Below, in pieces: positions 20,326 through 29,367 of a stretch of 64,000 nucleotides of DNA (the first letter of the stretch is position 1; every line of letters begins with the position of its first letter). Both the position numbers and the translations under genes were made by a program. The notes under the pieces were generated by a model that was not told the origin of the DNA, made no database searches, and was given only the letters and a program-made list of their open reading frames with translations. The stretch lies in NCBI RefSeq assembly GCF_002778325.1, contig NZ_NESI01000002.1, positions 186,001 through 250,000 on the forward strand, in the 5' to 3' direction. The DNA is from Limnohabitans sp. B9-3 (GTDB taxonomy: Bacteria > Pseudomonadota > Gammaproteobacteria > Burkholderiales > Burkholderiaceae_C).

Positions 20326-20802
20326 TTAACCCAACGTGCGTTTTTTGATGGAAATTTTCTTAGGTTTTGCACGCTTAACTTGACCGCCGGAGGTGAGTCG
20401 TTGGTTGCCCAGCACACGCAGTGTCTTGACTTCAGGGCGCTGTCCGCCGCGTTTGCTGTACTTCAGCACTTTCACGTCGCGTGGGCCTGACATGCGATCT
20501 TCGTCAGCATCATCACGCACTTTGTCAGATTTGGGGCGCCATAAGATGAAGAGTTTGCCGATGTGCTGAATCGGTGCAGCGTTCAGTTGATCGGCCAAAG
20601 CGAGATACATGGCTTCGCGAGCAGGGCGGTCATCGCCAAGAACGCGAATTTTGATGAGGCCGTGAGCGTTCAAAGCCATCTCAGCTTCTTTGAGAACGGC
20701 GGGGGTTAAACCATCGTTGCCGATCATCACAACAGGGTCGAGATGGTGCGCTTCGGCACGGTGAATTTTGCGTTGAGCAGGTGTGAGTTGTATTGCGGAC
20801 AT
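20326..20802 (-). CDS. yhbY: YhbY-family ribosome assembly RNA-binding protein with basic C-terminal extension
   Basis: A 158-residue protein. The first ~95 residues form a CRS1-YhbY domain (LTPAQRKIHRAEAHHLDPVVMIG, a GLIKIRVLG strand, then an AAPIQHIGKLFILWRP end), which binds pre-50S ribosomal RNA. The remaining ~60 residues are an extension rich in Lys and Arg, ending in KRAKPKKISIKKRTLG; the E. coli protein is only about 97 residues. The gene diverges from rlmE with 34 nt between starts. Its candidate -10 box (GATAAT on the minus strand, 20814-20809) leaves only 6 nt before ATG, suggesting a leaderless mRNA. Confidence 0.9.
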   Translation of the reverse strand: MSAIQLTPAQRKIHRAEAHHLDPVVMIGNDGLTPAVLKEAEMALNAHGLIKIRVLGDDRPAREAMYLALADQLNAAPIQHIGKLFILWRPKSDKVRDDADEDRMSGPRDVKVLKYSKRGGQRPEVKTLRVLGNQRLTSGGQVKRAKPKKISIKKRTLG

Positions 20803-20808
20803 GGGGGT

Positions 20809-20814
20809 ATTATC
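20809..20814 (-). promoter_or_regulatory. Candidate -10 box for a leaderless yhbY mRNA
   Basis: GATAAT on the minus strand ends 6 nt before the yhbY ATG, and the intervening ACCCCC has no ribosome-binding site. It is flanked by GGGG and CCCC, which could pair on DNA or RNA. Confidence 0.4.
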
Positions 20815-20836
20815 CCCGCTCGCTTAAGGGTATGAA

Positions 20837-21511
20837 TTGAAAGCTAAAACTAAAAGTAAAAAGGTCAACAAGTCTTGGTTGAACGACCACGTGAATGACC
20901 CTTATGTCAAGCTCGCACAAAAAGAGGGCTTCCGTGCCCGTGCGGCTTACAAGCTCAAAGAAATTGATGAGCAACTGGGGCTGGTCAAGCCCGGCCATGT
21001 GGTGGTCGACTTAGGGTGCGCGCCAGGTGCTTGGAGTCAGTATCTGCGTCGTCGCATGTCTCCCGATGGCGCCGCCTCGGGAACGCTCAACGGCACCATC
21101 ATTGGTTTGGATATTCTGCACATGGAGCCGATTGAAGACGTCACGTTTTTGCAAGGCGACTTTCGAGAGGCCGAAGTTTTAGCCCAACTCGAGACAGCCC
21201 TGAATGGCCGCATTGTTGATGTCGTGGTGTCAGACATGGCGCCGAACTTGTCGGGCATCGAATCTTCGGATGCGATGCGGATCGTCCATCTGGTCGAGTT
21301 AGCCGTTGAGTTTGCCCAAAAGCATGTCAAAGACGACGGTGCCTTGGTGGTCAAACTTTTTCATGGCAGTGGTTACAGTCAGTTGACTCAGCTTTTCAAA
21401 GACACTTTCAAAGTGGTGAAGCCCTTCAAGCCCAAATCCAGCCGTGACAAATCCAGTGAAACTTTTTTGATTGGCATGGGGCTTAAACATCGCAATTTGG
21501 TTAATCCATGA
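20837..21511 (+). CDS. rlmE: 23S rRNA (uridine-2'-O)-methyltransferase RlmE
   Basis: A 224-residue FtsJ/RrmJ-type enzyme that methylates U2552 of 23S rRNA, a late step in 50S assembly. The SAM-binding motif [15 protein letters not shown], the catalytic Asp in [11 protein letters not shown] and the Lys in ALVVKLFHG are all present, after a basic N-terminus ([13 protein letters not shown]). The start is TTG 20837 with AAGGG six bases upstream; an ATG at 20832 runs into a stop at once. It precedes ftsH, as in E. coli where the pair is heat-shock induced. Confidence 0.95.
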   Translation: MKAKTKSKKVNKSWLNDHVNDPYVKLAQKEGFRARAAYKLKEIDEQLGLVKPGHVVVDLGCAPGAWSQYLRRRMSPDGAASGTLNGTIIGLDILHMEPIEDVTFLQGDFREAEVLAQLETALNGRIVDVVVSDMAPNLSGIESSDAMRIVHLVELAVEFAQKHVKDDGALVVKLFHGSGYSQLTQLFKDTFKVVKPFKPKSSRDKSSETFLIGMGLKHRNLVNP

Positions 21512-21552
21512 GCCCTACAAGGCTGATTCGTGCAGTTAAATTTTTATTTGCG

Positions 21553-21580
21553 CTTGAAAAGCTTAAAATGACACCCAACT
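21553..21580 (+). promoter_or_regulatory. Sigma-32-like heat-shock promoter upstream of ftsH
   Basis: CTTGAAA at 21553-21559 matches the sigma-32 -35 consensus exactly; after 13 nt, ACCCAACT at 21573-21580 matches most of the CCCCATNT -10 consensus. The distance to the ftsH start is 37 nt. A sigma-70-like TAAAAT at 21564-21569 overlaps it. Heat-shock control of ftsH is known in E. coli; here it is inferred from the site. Confidence 0.5.
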
Positions 21581-21617
21581 GGTACAACTTGTATCTATTT
21601 TTATTTCGGAGCCCACA

Positions 21618-23531
21618 TTGAACAATCAATGGTTCTCAAAAGTCGCAGTTTGGTTGGTGATCGGCTTGGTGCTGTTCACTGTGTTCAAGCAATTTGAAAC
21701 ACGCCCTAGCGCATCCAACGGCTACGTTGGTTATTCGGACTTCCTAGAGGAAGTGCGTGCCAAGCGCATCAAAACGGCCACCATTCAAGAAGGTGCTGGA
21801 GGCACAGAAATTGTGGCTATCACCAACGACGAGCGGAAGTTGCGCACGACTGCCACTTACCTAGACCGTGGCTTGGTGGGCGATTTAATTGCCAACGGCG
21901 TGAAGTTTGACGTCAAGCCCCGCGAAGAAGGTTCATTCTTGATGACTTTGCTGGTCAGCTGGGGCCCGATGCTATTGTTGATTGGTGTCTGGGTCTACTT
22001 CATGCGTCAAATGCAGGGTGGCGGCAAAGGCGGTGCGTTTAGTTTTGGTAAAAGCAAAGCGCGTATGTTGGACGAAAACAACAACACCGTGACGTTTGCC
22101 GATGTGGCCGGCTGCGACGAGGCCAAAGAAGAAGTCAAAGAGGTGGTTGACTTTTTGAAAGACCCGCAAAAGTTCCAAAAACTGGGCGGCCGTATTCCAC
22201 GTGGTTTACTGTTGGTCGGCCCTCCCGGTACCGGTAAAACTTTGCTGGCCAAAGGTATTGCTGGCGAAGCTAAGGTGCCATTCTTTAGCATTTCAGGCTC
22301 TGATTTCGTTGAAATGTTTGTGGGTGTGGGTGCCGCCCGCGTGCGCGACATGTTTGAAAACGCTAAGAAAAACGCGCCTTGCATCATCTTCATCGACGAA
22401 ATCGATGCTGTGGGTCGTCAGCGCGGTGCAGGCTTGGGTGGTGGCAACGACGAACGTGAACAAACGTTGAACCAAATGCTGGTTGAGATGGACGGTTTTG
22501 AGACCAACCTTGGCGTTATCGTGGTCGCAGCGACTAACCGCCCTGATATTTTGGACGCCGCTTTGTTGCGCCCAGGACGCTTTGACCGTCAGGTCTATGT
22601 GACCTTGCCAGACATCCGCGGTCGCGAACAAATTTTGAACGTGCACATGCGCAAAGTGCCTGTTGGACAAGACGTCAACGCCAGCGTGATTGCACGCGGC
22701 ACACCCGGCATGAGTGGCGCTGATTTGGCCAACTTGTGTAACGAAGCCGCCTTGATGGCTGCCCGTCGTAATGCGCGTGTGGTCGAAATGGTGGACTTTG
22801 AAAAGGCCAAAGACAAAATTCTGATGGGCCCTGAGCGCAAGAGCATGGTCATGCCTGAAGAAGAGCGTCGTAACACGGCATATCACGAGTCAGGCCACGC
22901 TTTGATTGGCAAGTTGTTGCCCAAATGCGACCCCGTTCACAAGGTCACTATCATTCCGCGCGGCCGTGCCTTGGGTGTGACGATGAGCCTTCCCGCTCAA
23001 GACCGCTACAGCTACGACAAAGAATTCATGCTGAACCAAATCAGCATGTTGTTCGGTGGCCGTATTGCAGAAGAGGTGTTCATGAACCAGATGACCACAG
23101 GTGCCAGCAACGACTTTGAGCGTGCCACATCGATTGCACGTGACATGGTGATGCGCTACGGCATGACCCAAGCTTTGGGCCCCATGGTCTATGCCGAAAA
23201 CGAAGGTGAAGTGTTCTTGGGTCGTTCCGTGACCAAAACCACCAATATGTCTGAAGCAACCATGCAAAAGGTGGACATGGAAGTGCGAAGCATCATTGAT
23301 GAGCAATACACCTCGGCGCGTCGCTTGATCGAAGAAAACTCGGACAAGATGCACGCCATGGCCAAAGCTTTGCTGGAATGGGAAACCATCGATACAGAGC
23401 AATTGGATGACATCATGGCAGGGCGTGAGCCGCGCCCCCCCAAAGACTGGACCCCGCGCAAACCTCCTTCGGGCGATGGTAGTGGCGGCACGCCTGCGGT
23501 GCAGACCGACCCAACGCCTTCGGCTGCGTGA
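21618..23531 (+). CDS. ftsH: ATP-dependent zinc metalloprotease FtsH
   Basis: A 637-residue inner-membrane AAA+ protease that removes misassembled membrane proteins and regulators such as LpxC and sigma-32 in E. coli. Two N-terminal membrane helices flank a periplasmic domain. Walker A GPPGTGKT is at about 201-208, Walker [10 protein letters not shown] follows, and the zinc site HESGH is at about 424-428. The C-terminus is Pro-rich. The start is TTG 21618 with GGAG at 21608-21611; the conserved (L)[11 protein letters not shown] start of relatives supports it. A terminator follows at 23557. Confidence 0.98.
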   Translation: MNNQWFSKVAVWLVIGLVLFTVFKQFETRPSASNGYVGYSDFLEEVRAKRIKTATIQEGAGGTEIVAITNDERKLRTTATYLDRGLVGDLIANGVKFDVKPREEGSFLMTLLVSWGPMLLLIGVWVYFMRQMQGGGKGGAFSFGKSKARMLDENNNTVTFADVAGCDEAKEEVKEVVDFLKDPQKFQKLGGRIPRGLLLVGPPGTGKTLLAKGIAGEAKVPFFSISGSDFVEMFVGVGAARVRDMFENAKKNAPCIIFIDEIDAVGRQRGAGLGGGNDEREQTLNQMLVEMDGFETNLGVIVVAATNRPDILDAALLRPGRFDRQVYVTLPDIRGREQILNVHMRKVPVGQDVNASVIARGTPGMSGADLANLCNEAALMAARRNARVVEMVDFEKAKDKILMGPERKSMVMPEEERRNTAYHESGHALIGKLLPKCDPVHKVTIIPRGRALGVTMSLPAQDRYSYDKEFMLNQISMLFGGRIAEEVFMNQMTTGASNDFERATSIARDMVMRYGMTQALGPMVYAENEGEVFLGRSVTKTTNMSEATMQKVDMEVRSIIDEQYTSARRLIEENSDKMHAMAKALLEWETIDTEQLDDIMAGREPRPPKDWTPRKPPSGDGSGGTPAVQTDPTPSAA

Positions 23532-23556
23532 TCTGCCTAGAAGACAAAACACACCA

Positions 23557-23580
23557 ACGGGGCGCAAGCCCCGTTTTTCA
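23557..23580 (+). terminator. Intrinsic terminator after ftsH
   Basis: ACGGGGC (23557-23563), tetraloop GCAA, GCCCCGT (23568-23574), then TTTT. It ends 11 nt before the folP start, so folP probably depends on read-through or a weak internal promoter. Confidence 0.85.
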
Positions 23581-23590
23581 TGGACCTTGT

Positions 23591-24400
23591 ATGTTTTGGC
23601 AAACCTCACGTTTTCGGATTGACCTGACCCAGCCCCAAGTCATGGGGATCGTCAATGTCACGCCTGACTCATTTTCTGATGGTGGTCGTTACGCACCGTT
23701 GGCGCACTGCGAACAGCTACTCAGAGAGGGCGCGAATATTTTGGACATTGGTGCTGAGTCCACCCGTCCTGGTGCTCAAGCCGTGTCTCTTGATGATGAG
23801 CTTGCACGTGTTTTGCCCGTGGTGCGTGAGGCGGTGCGTTTGAACGTGCCCGTGTCCGTTGACACCTACAAACCTCAGGTGATGCAGGCCGTCTTGGATG
23901 CGGGGGCGGACATCATCAATGACATTTGGGCCCTGCGCCAACCTGGTGCTGTGTCGGTGATTGCTGCGCACCCCAGTTGCGGTGTTTGTTTGATGCACAT
24001 GCATGGCGAGCCTCAGACCATGCAAACCTTGCCGATGACGGGTTCGGTGATCGCGCCTGTCTCGCGATTTTTGAACGACGGTGCCACGCAACTTCAGGCG
24101 CAAGGTGTTGCGGCTGCGCGCATTGCGCTCGACCCCGGCGTCGGTTTTGGCAAAACTGTGGCACAAAACTTTGAGCTGCTGTCGGCGCAGTCGACCTTGA
24201 TGGCGTTGGGCTACCCCTTGTTGGTGGGCTGGTCGCGCAAATCGTCGCTGGGGGCCGTGACGGGTTGCGACGTGGGTGAACGGTTGGTGCCCAGCTTGGC
24301 CGCTGCGTTGGTGGCTCTTGAGCGAGGTGCACGCGTTGTGCGGGTGCACGACGTACTTCAAACGGTTCAGGCGCTGAAGGTGTGGCAAGCAGCACGTTGA
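23591..24400 (+). CDS. folP: Dihydropteroate synthase
   Basis: A 269-residue TIM-barrel enzyme that joins p-aminobenzoate to 6-hydroxymethyl-dihydropterin diphosphate in folate synthesis; the sulfonamide target. The pterin/phosphate motifs GIVNVTPDSFSDGG and ILDIGAESTRPGA, and later ALDPGVGFGK and LVGWSRKS, are intact. ATG 23591 is chosen; an in-frame start at 23528 would run through the ftsH terminator. The ftsH-folP-glmM order is conserved in proteobacteria. Confidence 0.96.
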   Translation: MFWQTSRFRIDLTQPQVMGIVNVTPDSFSDGGRYAPLAHCEQLLREGANILDIGAESTRPGAQAVSLDDELARVLPVVREAVRLNVPVSVDTYKPQVMQAVLDAGADIINDIWALRQPGAVSVIAAHPSCGVCLMHMHGEPQTMQTLPMTGSVIAPVSRFLNDGATQLQAQGVAAARIALDPGVGFGKTVAQNFELLSAQSTLMALGYPLLVGWSRKSSLGAVTGCDVGERLVPSLAAALVALERGARVVRVHDVLQTVQALKVWQAAR

Positions 24401-24484
24401 TGCACCCCTTAATTCGCAACTACGCCTCAAAAGAGTGCACTTGTTTGCGACAATTGCTCCTCAATAAACCAAGAATAAATCACC

Positions 24485-25816
24485 ATGACACGTCAATACT
24501 TTGGAACAGATGGCATCCGCGGCACCGTGGGTCAAGCGCCGATTACCCCTGATTTTGTGTTGCGCTTGGCGCATGCAGTAGGCCGTGTGCTCAAACGAAC
24601 CGAAGCCCATCCCACGGTGTTGATTGGCAAAGACACACGGATTTCGGGCTATATGTTGGAGTCGGCCTTGGAGTCTGGCTTTAATTCCGCTGGCGTCAAC
24701 GTGGTGTTGCTCGGGCCCTTACCGACGCCAGGGGTGGCCTATCTCACGCGTGCGCAACGTGCCAGCCTTGGTGTGGTCATCAGTGCCAGTCACAACCCAT
24801 TTGCAGACAACGGCATCAAGTTTTTCAGCGCCAAAGGCACCAAGCTGGATGACGCTTGGGAGCTGGCCGTAGAGACCGCCCTCGATGAAACCCCCGTTTG
24901 GGTGGATTCGGCGAATTTGGGTAAAACGCGTCGTTTGGACGACGCCGCAGGTCGTTACATCGAGTTTTGCAAAAGCACGTTCTCCAACGATCTGACGCTC
25001 AAAGGCGTGAAGATTGTGGTCGATGCGGCCCATGGCGCTGCCTATCACATAGCGCCCAAAGTGTTTCACGAGTTGGGGGCGGAGGTGATCGCGATCGGCT
25101 GCAGCCCAGACGGACTCAACATCAACAAAGAGGTGGGCGCTACCCATCCAGACGCCTTGGTGCGCTCAGTCAAAGCCAACCATGCCGATTTTGGCGTGGC
25201 GCTGGATGGCGACGCCGATCGCTTGCAAATGGTCGATGCACAAGGACGTTTGTTCAATGGCGATGAGTTGCTGTATTTGATGGCCGATGACCGGCTTGCG
25301 AAAGACGAGGTGGTGCCGGGTGTGGTGGGCACGCTGATGACCAACATGGCCGTTGAAGTGGCGTTTAAAAAACGCGGTGTGAAATTTGTGCGCGCCAAAG
25401 TGGGCGACCGTTATGTGCTCGAAGAATTGGCCAAACACGGTTGGATATTAGGTGGCGAGGGCTCAGGCCATTTGCTGGCCTTGGACAAGCACACCACTGG
25501 CGACGGTTTGATCAGCGCTTTGCAAATTTTGCAAACCTGCGTGCGCAGTGGCCGAACTATGGCCGACTTGCTCAAGGATGTCACGTTGTTTCCGCAGACG
25601 TTGATCAATGTGCGTTTGCGCCCTGGTCAAGACTGGAAGGCCAACACTCGCTTGCAAGAAGAAACCCAAAAAGCAGAGGCTGAGTTAGGCGACACCGGAC
25701 GTGTGTTGATTCGCGCCAGCGGAACTGAACCTTTGGTGCGCGTGATGGTCGAGGCGCGTGATGAAGCGCAAGCTAACGCCTGTGCACGCCGCATTGCGGA
25801 CACCTTGTCCACTTAA
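24485..25816 (+). CDS. glmM: Phosphoglucosamine mutase
   Basis: A 443-residue alpha-D-phosphohexomutase that makes glucosamine-1-phosphate for UDP-GlcNAc, and so for peptidoglycan and lipid A. The phosphoserine loop is VVISASHNP, with catalytic Ser102; the metal loop is DGDADR; the sugar loop is GGEGSGH; and the C-terminal phosphate loop is [15 protein letters not shown] 24485. Its stop codon overlaps by a few bases the stop of the acr3 remnant on the other strand. Confidence 0.97.
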   Translation: MTRQYFGTDGIRGTVGQAPITPDFVLRLAHAVGRVLKRTEAHPTVLIGKDTRISGYMLESALESGFNSAGVNVVLLGPLPTPGVAYLTRAQRASLGVVISASHNPFADNGIKFFSAKGTKLDDAWELAVETALDETPVWVDSANLGKTRRLDDAAGRYIEFCKSTFSNDLTLKGVKIVVDAAHGAAYHIAPKVFHELGAEVIAIGCSPDGLNINKEVGATHPDALVRSVKANHADFGVALDGDADRLQMVDAQGRLFNGDELLYLMADDRLAKDEVVPGVVGTLMTNMAVEVAFKKRGVKFVRAKVGDRYVLEELAKHGWILGGEGSGHLLALDKHTTGDGLISALQILQTCVRSGRTMADLLKDVTLFPQTLINVRLRPGQDWKANTRLQEETQKAEAELGDTGRVLIRASGTEPLVRVMVEARDEAQANACARRIADTLST

Positions 25817-26030
25817 CGAGGTTCGTACCAACCTATCCTGCGGTTGACCACATGGAAGACGAGCAGCATCACAGCAACTTCAATCAGCACGCCCACCACC
25901 GTGGCTAAGGCGGCACCGGATTCACAGCCAAACAAAATGATGGCGGCATGAACAGCGCCCCCTTATGGGCTGAGTTCGCGTCCAAAGAAGTTCATACGTG
26001 GTTTTTGCTGATTTCACGTGCCCTGTGCCT
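25813..26030 (-). pseudogene. Truncated ACR3-type arsenite efflux transporter, C-terminal remnant
   Basis: Read on the minus strand, about 48 in-frame codons ending at 25813 encode the ACR3 C-terminus: the [15 protein letters not shown] block, a hydrophobic segment, then [10 protein letters not shown] and stop. An in-frame TAA lies just upstream (near 25966), before which a degraded stretch (SAKTTYEL, compare SASNNFEL of intact ACR3) can be made out in another frame. The N-terminal ~300 residues are gone. Identification is from memory of the family; an arsenite permease of the ACR3 type is the best match. Confidence 0.6.
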
Positions 26031-26056
26031 CTGAGCTTCTCCTTGTTATAAGAAAT

Positions 26057-26256
26057 TTAAAAAGTTAACAGCAGGTGTTGGCCGTTTATGCGAGCCAACT
26101 TAGCACGGTAAATCAGGTTGCGGCCACTGACCTGCGCGCTGATCACATCGGCATGGCTAAGGCTTTGAGGTGAAACGACAAAGCGCTGGGCGTAATTTGC
26201 AGCAAGGCAGACAAGGCTTCGACCTGTTGAATCTCAGGTGTCTGAGTTGTACTCAT
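26057..26256 (-). pseudogene. ArsR-family repressor remnant (internal deletion and frameshift)
   Basis: From ATG 26256 on the minus strand the reading frame gives MSTTQTPEIQQVEAL, then a winged-helix recognition segment LLQITPSALSFHLKALA typical of ArsR. It then breaks: restoring one base after KALA continues the frame as HADVISAQVSGRNLIYRAKL and on to a stop at 26057. The first helices of the family are missing. With the acr3 fragment downstream on the same strand, this is a decayed arsR-acr3 operon. It fills the otherwise gene-free stretch between glmM and pstS. Confidence 0.6.
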
Positions 26257-26290
26257 GGTCCAGAATTACTTGAAATGTAAAAGTTAAAAA

Positions 26291-26333
26291 CTGTCATATA
26301 TGTCACAGTTCCGTCACAATCCGACGCTAAAGT
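26291..26333 (+). promoter_or_regulatory. Pho box and -10 of the pst operon promoter
   Basis: ATGTCACAGTTCCGTCAC at 26300-26317 is a near-consensus PhoB box: two 7-nt half-sites 4 nt apart. A third half-site-like CTGTCAT is at 26291-26297. A -10-like TAAAGT at 26328-26333 is spaced as in PhoB-activated promoters that lack a -35. PhoB itself is encoded in the same cluster (30873). Confidence 0.75.
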
Positions 26334-26363
26334 CTCGAGAGTTCTAACCAATTGAGGAATCAC

Positions 26364-27395
26364 ATGAACACGAAACGCGCATTCATCAAATCCGTGGCCG
26401 CCGCAGCAATGGCAACTTTGGCCATGGGTTCAGCCTTCGCTGCCGACATCACAGGCGCCGGGGCAACATTTCCTTTCCCTATCTACGCTAAGTGGGCTGA
26501 AGGCTACAAGGCCGCTTCGGGTAACAGCTTGAACTACCAATCTATTGGTTCTTCTGGCGGTATCCGTCAAATCAAGGCCAAGACAGTGACTTTCGGCGCG
26601 ACTGACGCGCCTATGTCTGGCGACGATTTGGAGAAAGAGGGCTTGGTTCAATTCCCAGCCATCATTGGCGGCACGGTGCCAGTGGTGAACTTGGATGGTT
26701 TCAAGCCAGGCGAATTGCGCATCACTGGCCCTGTGTTGGCTGACATGTTCATGGGCAAGATCAGCAACTTCAACGATCCAAAGATCGCTGCCTTAAACCC
26801 AGGCAAAAAATTACCTGACCAAGCCATCACCGTCGTGCACCGCGCTGATGGTTCGGGCACCACCTTCAACTTCACCGACTATCTATCTGCCACCAGCAAA
26901 GGCTGGGCTGAGTCAGTGGGTAAGGGCGCTGCTGTCAAGTGGCCAGCTGCATCCTCTGTAGGCGGCAAAGGTAACGAAGGCGTTGCAGCCAACGTGAACC
27001 GTGTCAAAGGCTCTATTGGTTACGTGGAGTACGCCTACGTCAAGAAAAACAACATGAACTACATGCAAATGCAAAATGCAGAAGGCAAGTATGTCGCGCC
27101 GGACGATTTGACATTTGCTGCTGCGGCGGCGGGTGCTGACTGGTTCAGCGTCCCAGGCATGGGCGTGTCCATGGTCAACGCCAAGGGCGCCAACAGCTGG
27201 CCTATCAGCACTGCATCGTTCATCTTGATGTACAAGCAACCCTCTGACAAAGCGGCTGCTGCTGAGGCCCTCAAGTTTTTTGATTGGTCATTCACTAATG
27301 GCAAGAAGATGGCAGCTGACCTCGACTACGTGGCTCTGCCTGACGCTTTGACCACAGCTATCCGCACCCGCGTTTGGTCACAAATTCAAAAGTAA
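26364..27395 (+). CDS. pstS: Phosphate ABC transporter, periplasmic phosphate-binding protein
   Basis: A 343-residue periplasmic protein with a signal peptide (MNTKRAFIKSVAAAAMATLAMGSAFA) and the PstS start ADITGAGATFPFPIYAKW. Phosphate-binding segments include SSGGIRQI, GATDAPMSGDD and HRADGSGTTFNFTDYL. It captures inorganic phosphate for the PstCAB permease and for signalling to PhoR. ATG 26364 with GAGGA at 26354-26358 is preferred to an in-frame TTG at 26352. A Pho box lies upstream and a hairpin follows its stop. Confidence 0.97.
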   Translation: MNTKRAFIKSVAAAAMATLAMGSAFAADITGAGATFPFPIYAKWAEGYKAASGNSLNYQSIGSSGGIRQIKAKTVTFGATDAPMSGDDLEKEGLVQFPAIIGGTVPVVNLDGFKPGELRITGPVLADMFMGKISNFNDPKIAALNPGKKLPDQAITVVHRADGSGTTFNFTDYLSATSKGWAESVGKGAAVKWPAASSVGGKGNEGVAANVNRVKGSIGYVEYAYVKKNNMNYMQMQNAEGKYVAPDDLTFAAAAAGADWFSVPGMGVSMVNAKGANSWPISTASFILMYKQPSDKAAAAEALKFFDWSFTNGKKMAADLDYVALPDALTTAIRTRVWSQIQK

Positions 27396-27413
27396 ATTGA
27401 ATTGCGCTACTTT

Positions 27414-27451
27414 ATTCCGTCGGCCTTGGTTTCAAAGTCGACGGAATTTTG
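27414..27451 (+). terminator. Hairpin between pstS and pstC
   Basis: ATTCCGTCG (27414-27422) pairs with CGACGGAAT (27439-27447), followed by TTTTGG. The weak tail suggests partial termination, which would keep PstS more abundant than the permease. Confidence 0.6.
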
Positions 27452-27475
27452 GTTTTTAAGAAGTCGGGTGATTCA

Positions 27476-28486
27476 ATGAGTCTAGGGTCTGTCATGAGCT
27501 CACAAAATTTACTGCAAGAAGAATCTGGTCAAGCCGTCAGTGCTGATATGGTGGCGGTTGCCAAACGCCAGCGCGTGCAAGATTTCTTTTTTCATCGCGT
27601 CACGCAATCTTTTTCATTGCTCGTGTTGGCGGCCTTGTTGGGCATCATCATTTCCTTGTTTGTGAACGCTTGGCCTACGTTTCAAAAATTTGGTTTCCAC
27701 TTTTTGTGGCGTATTGAGTGGGACATCATCAATTCAGAGTTCGGTGCGGCCATCGCCGTCGTTGGCACGATAGCCAGCGCAGGGATTGCACTTCTGCTTG
27801 CTGTCCCCCTTGCTTTTGGTGTGGCTGTCTTTTTGACCGAGACCTGTCCTACATGGCTGCGTCGCCCGTTGGGTACGTCCATTGAATTGCTGGCGGCTGT
27901 GCCCTCCATCATTTATGGCATGTTTGGTTTGTTTGTTTTTGCCCCTTTGTTTGCCGATTACGTGCAAGTGCCACTCAAGCAAGTTCTGGGTGGCATGCCT
28001 TTGGTCGGCTTTTTGTTTGGGGGTGCGACCAATGGCATGGGCATCTTGGCCGCCGGTGTGGTTCTGGCCTTCATGGTCTTGCCGTTTGTCGCTGCGGTGA
28101 TGCGTGATGTGTTCGAGATCACACCGCCCATTCTTCGCGAATCAGCTTATGGCTTGGGTTGCACCACTTGGGAGGTGGTGCGCAAGGTCGTGCTGCCCTA
28201 CACGCAAAAAGGTGTGATTGGCGGCATCATGTTGGGGTTGGGGCGCGCTTTGGGTGAAACCATGGCGGTGACTTTTGTGATTGGTAACGCCAACCGCATG
28301 CCCACCTCTTTGTTCTCGCCCGGCACGTCGATTGCATCGGTGTTGGCCAACGAATTTGGCGAGGCTGAAGCTTTGCATTTTTCGACTTTGTTTGCCCTGG
28401 GCTTCTTGCTATTCGTGATTACTTTTGTGGTGTTGGCCGCCGCCAAGGTGATGATCATGCGTACCGAAAAAGCCAAAGGTAATTAA
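27476..28486 (+). CDS. pstC: Phosphate ABC transporter permease PstC
   Basis: A 336-residue inner-membrane permease with about six helices and the ABC EAA loop ([20 protein letters not shown] ... [12 protein letters not shown]). It forms the channel with PstA. The start is uncertain: ATG 27476 is used, with GGGTG before it; ATG 27494 is also reasonable; 27449 is less likely because it lies on the hairpin. A cytoplasmic N-terminal tail of ~35 residues precedes the first helix. Confidence 0.95.
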   Translation: MSLGSVMSSQNLLQEESGQAVSADMVAVAKRQRVQDFFFHRVTQSFSLLVLAALLGIIISLFVNAWPTFQKFGFHFLWRIEWDIINSEFGAAIAVVGTIASAGIALLLAVPLAFGVAVFLTETCPTWLRRPLGTSIELLAAVPSIIYGMFGLFVFAPLFADYVQVPLKQVLGGMPLVGFLFGGATNGMGILAAGVVLAFMVLPFVAAVMRDVFEITPPILRESAYGLGCTTWEVVRKVVLPYTQKGVIGGIMLGLGRALGETMAVTFVIGNANRMPTSLFSPGTSIASVLANEFGEAEALHFSTLFALGFLLFVITFVVLAAAKVMIMRTEKAKGN

Positions 28487-28501
28487 CAGGTATCCACGTC
28501 C

Positions 28502-29350
28502 ATGAACAATCAACTTTATACAAAACGCCGCATCATCAGCTCTCTAGGCTTGGTGTTTTCAATGTCAGCGATGGCTATTGGCTTAGCTGTGTTGCTTTGG
28601 ATTCTTTTCGTGTTGTTTTCCAATGGCTTGTCGGGCATAGATGCCAACTTGTTGTTCAGCGATACGCCCGCACCCGGCACCGAAGGTGGCGGTTTGCGCA
28701 ATGCCATCGTGGGCAGCTTGATGATTGTGGGCTTGACGGTGGTGGTGTCCACCCCTGTGGGCATCTTGGCGGGTGTTTACTTGACCGAGTTCGGCGACGA
28801 AAGCAAAACTGCCGAGCTCACCCGCTTTGTGACCGACATCATGTTGTCAGCGCCTTCCATTGTGCTGGGTTTGTTTGTCTACGCCATTGCGGTGGCCACG
28901 GTGGGCAATTTTTCAGGCTATGCGGGTAGTTTGGCCTTGGCGCTCATTGCGGTGCCCGTCATCATGCGGACCACCGAAAACATGTTGCGTTTGGTGCCCG
29001 GCAGCTTGCGTGAAGCAGCCTTTGCCTTGGGTGCTCCTCGCTGGAAAGTCGCCACGTTCATCAGTCTGCGCGCAGCCAAGAGTGGTGTGATGACAGGCTT
29101 GTTGTTGGCAGTGGCCCGCATCAGTGGCGAGACAGCGCCTTTGCTGTTCACTGCGCTGAACAACCAATTCTTCAGCACCAACATGGGCGCGCCTATGGCC
29201 AACTTGCCTGTGGTCATCTTCCAATTTGCCATGAGTCCTTACGACAACTGGGTCCGCTTGGCTTGGGCCGGCGCCTTGCTGATCACGTTGACGGTGCTGG
29301 TGCTCAACATCTTGGCCCGCGTGTTCTTCCGCGACAAAGTCAGTTCCTAA
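28502..29350 (+). CDS. pstA: Phosphate ABC transporter permease PstA
   Basis: A 282-residue permease with six predicted helices and the EAA-like loop [21 protein letters not shown] ... [16 protein letters not shown]. It pairs with PstC in the phosphate-specific transporter. ATG 28502 is 15 nt after pstC. Length is normal for the family, and pstB follows 17 nt later. Confidence 0.96.
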   Translation: MNNQLYTKRRIISSLGLVFSMSAMAIGLAVLLWILFVLFSNGLSGIDANLLFSDTPAPGTEGGGLRNAIVGSLMIVGLTVVVSTPVGILAGVYLTEFGDESKTAELTRFVTDIMLSAPSIVLGLFVYAIAVATVGNFSGYAGSLALALIAVPVIMRTTENMLRLVPGSLREAAFALGAPRWKVATFISLRAAKSGVMTGLLLAVARISGETAPLLFTALNNQFFSTNMGAPMANLPVVIFQFAMSPYDNWVRLAWAGALLITLTVLVLNILARVFFRDKVSS

Positions 29351-29367
29351 TTTCAATTGGATTAAAA

